64,000 nt of DNA. It comes from an uncultured Paracoccaceae bacterium (GTDB taxonomy: Bacteria; Pseudomonadota; Alphaproteobacteria; Rhodobacterales; Rhodobacteraceae). The stretch is from the NCBI GenBank assembly GCA_947493335.1, contig CANLQO010000002.1:1-64000 (forward strand). Direction: 5' to 3'. The notes beneath the pieces are model-generated. The model was not told the origin of the DNA, searched no databases, and saw nothing but the letters and a program-made list of their open reading frames with translations. This document shows positions 60,429-64,000 of the stretch, in pieces. Position 1 is the first letter of the stretch, and the number at the start of each line of letters is the position of its first letter. Position numbers and translations under genes: made by a program.

Positions 60429-60890
60429 ATGAGCCAAATGATTGACGAAATAGACCGCCGCATTCTTGACCTGCTGCAATCTGATACCACGCTCAGCGTC
60501 GATGATATCAGCGCGCAGGTGGCGCTGTCGCGCAATGCCTGTTGGCGCCGGATCAAGCAGATGGAAGCCGCAGGTGTGATCCGCGCGCGTGTCGCCTTGG
60601 TCGATGCCGCGGCAGTTGGTTGCCCGCTGACGGCCATGGTCCTGATCCGCACAAATGCGCATGAGGCAGGCTGGATCGACAAGTTCCAATCGGTTCTGAG
60701 GCAGATGCCCGAGGTGGTCGGTGCCTATCGCATGACCGGCGATCTGGATTATGTCCTGCGGGTGCGGGTGGCGGATGTGCCGGCTTATGACGCTTTTTAC
60801 AAAAGACTGACCTCACGGATTTCTGTATCGGACATCTCGGCAAGTTTCGTTATGGAAGAGATCAAGGAAACAACGGCGGTGCCCCTATGA
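60429..60890 (+). CDS. Lrp/AsnC family transcriptional regulator
   Basis: A 153-residue regulator with an N-terminal helix-turn-helix (IDRRILDLLQSDTTLSVDDI, LSRNACWRRIKQMEAAGVI) and a RAM ligand-binding domain (MPEVVGAYRMTGDLDYVLRV). Such proteins sense amino acids. Nearby candidates for control are the divergent small genes at 60087-60323 and the AzlCD exporter. The stop overlaps the next ATG by 4 bp. Confidence 0.9.
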   Translation: MSQMIDEIDRRILDLLQSDTTLSVDDISAQVALSRNACWRRIKQMEAAGVIRARVALVDAAAVGCPLTAMVLIRTNAHEAGWIDKFQSVLRQMPEVVGAYRMTGDLDYVLRVRVADVPAYDAFYKRLTSRISVSDISASFVMEEIKETTAVPL

Positions 60891-61357
60891 GCAATTCGAT
60901 GAACACGATCGACACCAGCGCAGAGATTGTCGAGAACGCGGCGATCCCCAGCACGCAAGAGGTCCATTGCGGCCCGGTGCAGACGCCGCTGTCACTGCCG
61001 CCAGCGCTGCAGGAATCGCCCAAAGGCAAAAGCGCTGCACAATGGGCCTATGAGCGGCTGATCAACTATATCCGCAACTTCGAAGAGGGTCTGGATGCCG
61101 ATCACGAGGTCGGCATGGGTCTGGTTGGTGGTGAGGGTGGCCTGATCACCATTCAGGGTCTGGGCTATTTCGACCCCGATCTGATCACCTTTTATGGCGT
61201 GACCGAGCGCGGCGCGCGCACGCAACTGGTGCAACATGTCAGCCAGTTGAACGTGATGCTTGTCGCCGCCCCCAAACAGCCCGATCATAAGGAACCGGCC
61301 CGGATCGGGTTTCAATTGGCCAAGGCGCTGGAACGCGAAACGACTGCGACCGCCTGA
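60887..61357 (+). CDS. Hypothetical protein (DUF6173-like)
   Basis: A 156-residue protein with a poorly conserved N-terminal 50 residues and a compact second half: AQWAYERLINYIRNFEEGLD, VGMGLVGGEGGLITIQGLGY, FDPDLITFYGVTERGAR and QLVQHVSQLNVMLVA. I believe this matches DUF6173, a family without known function, but I cannot verify it. It overlaps the Lrp gene by 4 bp and should be coexpressed with it. Confidence 0.7.
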   Translation: MSNSMNTIDTSAEIVENAAIPSTQEVHCGPVQTPLSLPPALQESPKGKSAAQWAYERLINYIRNFEEGLDADHEVGMGLVGGEGGLITIQGLGYFDPDLITFYGVTERGARTQLVQHVSQLNVMLVAAPKQPDHKEPARIGFQLAKALERETTATA

Positions 61358-61420
61358 CCCCGTGACAGCCGGTTCTGAATCGTCTAGACGGTGCGCAACA
61401 CGCAATTGAGGACGACGGAT

Positions 61421-61555
61421 ATGTCAGAACACAAGCACGGCGAAATGGACATCTCGGTTCAGGAAAAGACGTTTGGCGGGTTCATCAAGATGACCCAGCG
61501 CGCAGTGATCCTGATCATCTGCATCCTGATCTTCATGGCGCTCGTCAACGGCTGA
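61421..61555 (+). CDS. aa3-type cytochrome c oxidase subunit IV
   Basis: A 44-residue protein: a hydrophilic start MSEHKHGEMDISVQEKTFGG, then FIKMTQRAVILIICILIFMA with one membrane helix, ending LVNG. The pattern EKTFxGFxK before a single helix is the bacterial aa3 oxidase subunit IV family, a small accessory subunit of unknown need. No other oxidase subunit is nearby. Its TGA overlaps the next ATG. Confidence 0.85.
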   Translation: MSEHKHGEMDISVQEKTFGGFIKMTQRAVILIICILIFMALVNG

Positions 61556-62178
61556 TGCACAGGCGGGCGTTCTTGGCGGGCGCCGCTTTTGCGGGCCTCG
61601 CGGCCTGTAGCGGTGAGCCGGTCTGGGCCCCGCAAGAGGTGGTTTCGGCCAAGGCCTTTCGCGGCACCGGACCGAAGTCGCTGACACTTTACACCATGAA
61701 GAACACCGGCTCTGGCAATGGCGCACACACCGCGCTGTTGGTGGATGCCAGCCAAAGGGTCATGTTTGACCCCGCAGGCACCTTTGGGCACCCCACGATC
61801 CCAGAGCGCAACGATGTGCTCTTTGGTTTCAGCCCGCAGGTTGAACAATATTACGCGTCTTATCACGCGCGATCCTCTTTCTACATCGTCAGCCAAAAGG
61901 TCATCGTCTCACCACAGGTGGCTGAACGCGCGTTGCAACTGGTGCAGGCCAACGGGCCGGTGGCCAAGGCCAATTGCACCCGCGCCACAAGTGCGATCCT
62001 GCGGCAATTGCCGGGTTTTGGCGGCTTGTCGCAGACCTGGTTTCCCAACAGCCTATCGGATGATTTCGCGCGTTTGCCCGGTGTCGAAACGCGCGAATAC
62101 CGCGAAAATGACAGCGACGACAAAACCCTTGCCGCGCGTCAGGTGGACATGCAGATCAGAGCTGCCCAGTCGCAATAA
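61555..62178 (+). CDS. Putative lipoprotein of unknown function
   Basis: A 207-residue protein with an RR-type signal (MHRRAFLAGAAFAGLAACSG) and a lipobox LAAC at Cys18. The mature part includes TKNTGSGNGAHTALLV-like segments (TMKNTGSGNGAHTALLVDAS) with VMFDPAGTFG and ANCTRATSAILRQLPGF, somewhat like papain-fold NlpC or DUF4105-type cores (His in GAHTALL, Cys in ANCT), though no firm assignment is possible. Its 3' end overlaps azlD by 23 bp. Confidence 0.68.
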   Translation: MHRRAFLAGAAFAGLAACSGEPVWAPQEVVSAKAFRGTGPKSLTLYTMKNTGSGNGAHTALLVDASQRVMFDPAGTFGHPTIPERNDVLFGFSPQVEQYYASYHARSSFYIVSQKVIVSPQVAERALQLVQANGPVAKANCTRATSAILRQLPGFGGLSQTWFPNSLSDDFARLPGVETREYRENDSDDKTLAARQVDMQIRAAQSQ

Positions 62179-62491
62179 GCCCTGCGTAAAGCACCACGAC
62201 CCCGGCGATAATGCCCCAAAGCGCATTGCGCCGCCACCAGCTGACCACCAGCACCGCAAGGATCGCGGCAAGCCGGACCGGCTCTGTCTCGCCCCCCGTT
62301 GCCGCGGGGTAAAGGGCCAGGGGCGCGACCATTCCGGGCAGCACTGCAACCGGCGTAAAACGCAACAGTTTCAGCACCAGCGGCGGCATGGGGCGGTCGC
62401 CGATCAGACCCAGAAAGGAAAACCTGATCAGATATGTGCCGACAGCCAGAACCGCGATAATCAGCCAGATTTCTGCGTTCGAGTAATTCAT
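62156..62491 (-). CDS. AzlD family branched-chain amino acid exporter subunit
   Basis: A 111-residue membrane protein with four helices, the first reading WLIIAVLAVGTYLIRFSFLG. With AzlC it exports branched-chain amino acids or analogues (azaleucine resistance in Bacillus). Its start overlaps the azlC stop by 4 bp. The gene order and partner support the assignment. Confidence 0.88.
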   Translation of the reverse strand: MNYSNAEIWLIIAVLAVGTYLIRFSFLGLIGDRPMPPLVLKLLRFTPVAVLPGMVAPLALYPAATGGETEPVRLAAILAVLVVSWWRRNALWGIIAGVVVLYAGLIATGQL

Positions 62492-63192
62492 GCCCGCTCC
62501 ATCCAGGTTTCAACCGCCGCCCCAACGCCCATGGCGCAGAAGGCGGCGATGATCAGGCCCATGCCGGACGGCAAACCCAAAAGCAAAAGCGCCACGACGC
62601 AGGATGTGAATGCAGCCGCCACATGGGCCAGCGATTTCAGCATCGGTCCGACCATCGCCATGAACATGATCGGCACAATGAAATCGAGCGCGTATTCCGG
62701 CGGGATTGCCTGACCGACCACGGCCCCGACAATCGTCGCGATCACCCATGCGGGCGCGATCAGCGAGGCGACACCAAGGAAATACCAGGCCTTGAGCGGG
62801 GCCGAAAGCTCTGGCCGCTCTTCAAACTCGATCATGCTTTGCATGTAGCTTTGATCGAAATTGATATAGGCGACCAGCGCCCGTTGCCACAAAGGGGCAG
62901 CCCCCAGATGGGGGACCAGCGCGGCAGAATACATCGCCATGCGCAGGTTGACCGCCAAAGCGGCCAGCAGCACCAGCACAATTGCGGCATTGTCGATCAT
63001 CATTTGCAGGGCGGCGAATTGTGACGCCCCCGCAATCACCAAAAGCGAAAAACCGATGATCTGGGCCAGTTGCAAACCCGCCTCTGCTGCCGCCACACCA
63101 AAGAAAGTGGCGAAGGGCAGCGCCATCAGCAAAAACGGGGCGCCGTCGCGGACGCCCTTGCGGTAGACGGATTTGACAGTGGCAGCGGTCAC
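62488..63192 (-). CDS. AzlC family branched-chain amino acid exporter
   Basis: A 234-residue membrane protein of the AzlC/YgaZ family: RDGAPFLLMALPFATFFGVA and GASQFAALQMM near the N-terminus, then LRMAMYSAALVPHLG. It forms the large subunit of the exporter with AzlD. It is divergent from fdhD, about 60 bp apart. Confidence 0.9.
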   Translation of the reverse strand: MTAATVKSVYRKGVRDGAPFLLMALPFATFFGVAAAEAGLQLAQIIGFSLLVIAGASQFAALQMMIDNAAIVLVLLAALAVNLRMAMYSAALVPHLGAAPLWQRALVAYINFDQSYMQSMIEFEERPELSAPLKAWYFLGVASLIAPAWVIATIVGAVVGQAIPPEYALDFIVPIMFMAMVGPMLKSLAHVAAAFTSCVVALLLLGLPSGMGLIIAAFCAMGVGAAVETWMERA

Positions 63193-63254
63193 GGGATTGG
63201 CCTAGCTTGGGATTGCTTGCACAAGCGTTACTCTGACAAGGGCTATGGTTCAAT

Positions 63255-64000
63255 TTGGCGCGGCTTGAAAATACATCAGATTATGTGATCGCCCCCGCGC
63301 CAAAACGCGATGGGTTGACCCGGCGGGTGCAGGGATTTGACCACACCGGCGCTGCAATTGATCTGAGTGTGGTCGAGGAACGGCCCCTGACGATCTACCT
63401 GAACCGCAGAGAGATCGTCACCGCCATGACGATCGGGGACTATCCAGAGTACCTTGCGCTGGGATTTCTGCGCAATCAGGGCATGTTGACCGACGCAGAT
63501 GTGGTCACTGCGGTCGATTTCGATGCAGAGGTTGAGACGGTTGTTGTGCGGACAGCGGTTGAGACGGATCACGAAGACAAGCTTGCCCGCAAGACCCGCA
63601 CCAGCGGCTGCGCGGTTGGCACCGTCTTTGGTGACATGATGGCCGGGCTGGAGGGCGTGACCCTGCCCAACACACCCGTCCGGACATCTGACCTTTATGC
63701 GTTGGCCGCGCAGATCAATCGCACCCCCAGCCTGTATCTTGAGGCAGGCGCGATCCACGGCACGGTGCTGTGCCAAGGCAATCGCCCGCTGGTCTATATG
63801 GAGGACGTTGGCCGTCATAACGCCGTCGACAAGATCGCGGGCTGGATGATGTCCGAAAGGGTCAAGGCCGAGGATAAGATCCTTTACACCACCGGGCGGC
63901 TGACCTCTGAAATGGTGATCAAGACTGCAATGATGGGTATTCCGGTGCTCGCTTCCCGGTCAGGCTTCACGGCGTGGGGCGTTGATATCGCCCAGCAGGT
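63255..64000 (+). CDS. fdhD: Formate dehydrogenase accessory sulfurtransferase FdhD (partial)
   Basis: The first 248 codons of FdhD, which passes sulfur to the molybdenum cofactor of formate dehydrogenase. Recognisable segments are EERPLTIYLNRREIVTAMTI, GDYPEYLALGFLRNQGML, the Cys loop RTSGCAVGT (one Cys where E. coli has Cys-x-x-Cys), YMEDVGRHNAVDKIAGWM and the late TTGRLTSEMVIKTAMMGIP. The right edge cuts the C-terminus. The start is uncertain: TTG 63255 and GTG 63285 are both in frame and neither has a well-spaced ribosome binding site. Confidence 0.9.
   Translation, partial: MARLENTSDYVIAPAPKRDGLTRRVQGFDHTGAAIDLSVVEERPLTIYLNRREIVTAMTIGDYPEYLALGFLRNQGMLTDADVVTAVDFDAEVETVVVRTAVETDHEDKLARKTRTSGCAVGTVFGDMMAGLEGVTLPNTPVRTSDLYALAAQINRTPSLYLEAGAIHGTVLCQGNRPLVYMEDVGRHNAVDKIAGWMMSERVKAEDKILYTTGRLTSEMVIKTAMMGIPVLASRSGFTAWGVDIAQQ

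Overview
The window looks like an ordinary chromosomal stretch of a marine Rhodobacteraceae (Roseobacter-group) alphaproteobacterium. The DNA is GC-rich and gene-dense. Gene families point the same way: an FdhD/AzlCD neighbourhood, a TAXI-type TRAP transporter with a fused permease, a DmdC-like acyl-CoA dehydrogenase, a SelD fused to an NADH dehydrogenase-like flavoprotein, an aa3-type cytochrome oxidase subunit IV peptide, and the order dnaX-ybaB-recR near the SRP RNA gene. I see no insertion sequence, prophage, CRISPR array, tRNA or rRNA. Both ends cut a gene: an enolase-superfamily enzyme on the left and fdhD on the right.

Layout. 1-2.8 kb: enolase-superfamily dehydratase (partial), hspQ, an auxin-efflux-type carrier and a lytic transglycosylase-like lipoprotein. 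2.8-7.7 kb: a complete branched-chain-amino-acid-type ABC importer (livK-H-M-G-F order of transcription) with the decayed tail of an acyl-CoA ligase just upstream. 7.7-12.7 kb: SRPBCC protein, nudC, a CpdB-like nucleotidase, the SRP RNA gene, a dense cluster of hairpins and rsgA. 12.9-18.7 kb: tyrosine-phosphatase-like and ankyrin proteins, a DUF202 protein, then dnaX, a small membrane protein, ybaB and recR. 18.7-22.6 kb: the whole phosphorylated serine pathway, serB facing serC-serA, with a structured leader before serC. 22.7-33.2 kb: phosphatase, DUF1801, a pentapeptide-like membrane protein, the selenium pair mnmH/selD, and a four-gene unit for a MacB/LolCDE-type ABC exporter with an AttH-family protein. 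33.3-45 kb: thiolase, yaaA, a DctSR-like two-component system, a TAXI TRAP transporter with its universal stress protein, and recQ. 45-53 kb: phosphatase, GST, saccharopine dehydrogenase, rsmE, ubiA, an OmpA/BON protein, ChaC and agmatinase. 53-64 kb: a standalone protein resembling a clan CD cysteine peptidase, Sua5, a DmdC-like acyl-CoA dehydrogenase unit, an HD-GYP protein, a class II amidotransferase, an Lrp regulator, a cytochrome oxidase peptide, AzlCD and fdhD.

The most interesting signals lie between genes. Three intergenic regions (near 12.85, 25.3 and 42.66 kb) each carry three or four copies of a TGTG-centred unit spaced exactly 11 bp apart, always with TTAAC elements on the 5' side of the array; two of the three lie between convergent genes, where no promoter is expected. 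Between the SRP RNA gene and rsgA there is a cluster of hairpins, two of which share the same internal loop inside different but self-complementary stems. Smaller paired hairpins, often beside a GCCTCCGGCGG repeat, recur before recR, before serA and before a phosphatase gene. Both solute transporters carry a strong hairpin directly after the binding-protein gene. The most unusual protein is the 245-residue product at 53187-53924, with a His-Gly...Cys arrangement like that of C80/caspase-fold peptidases.
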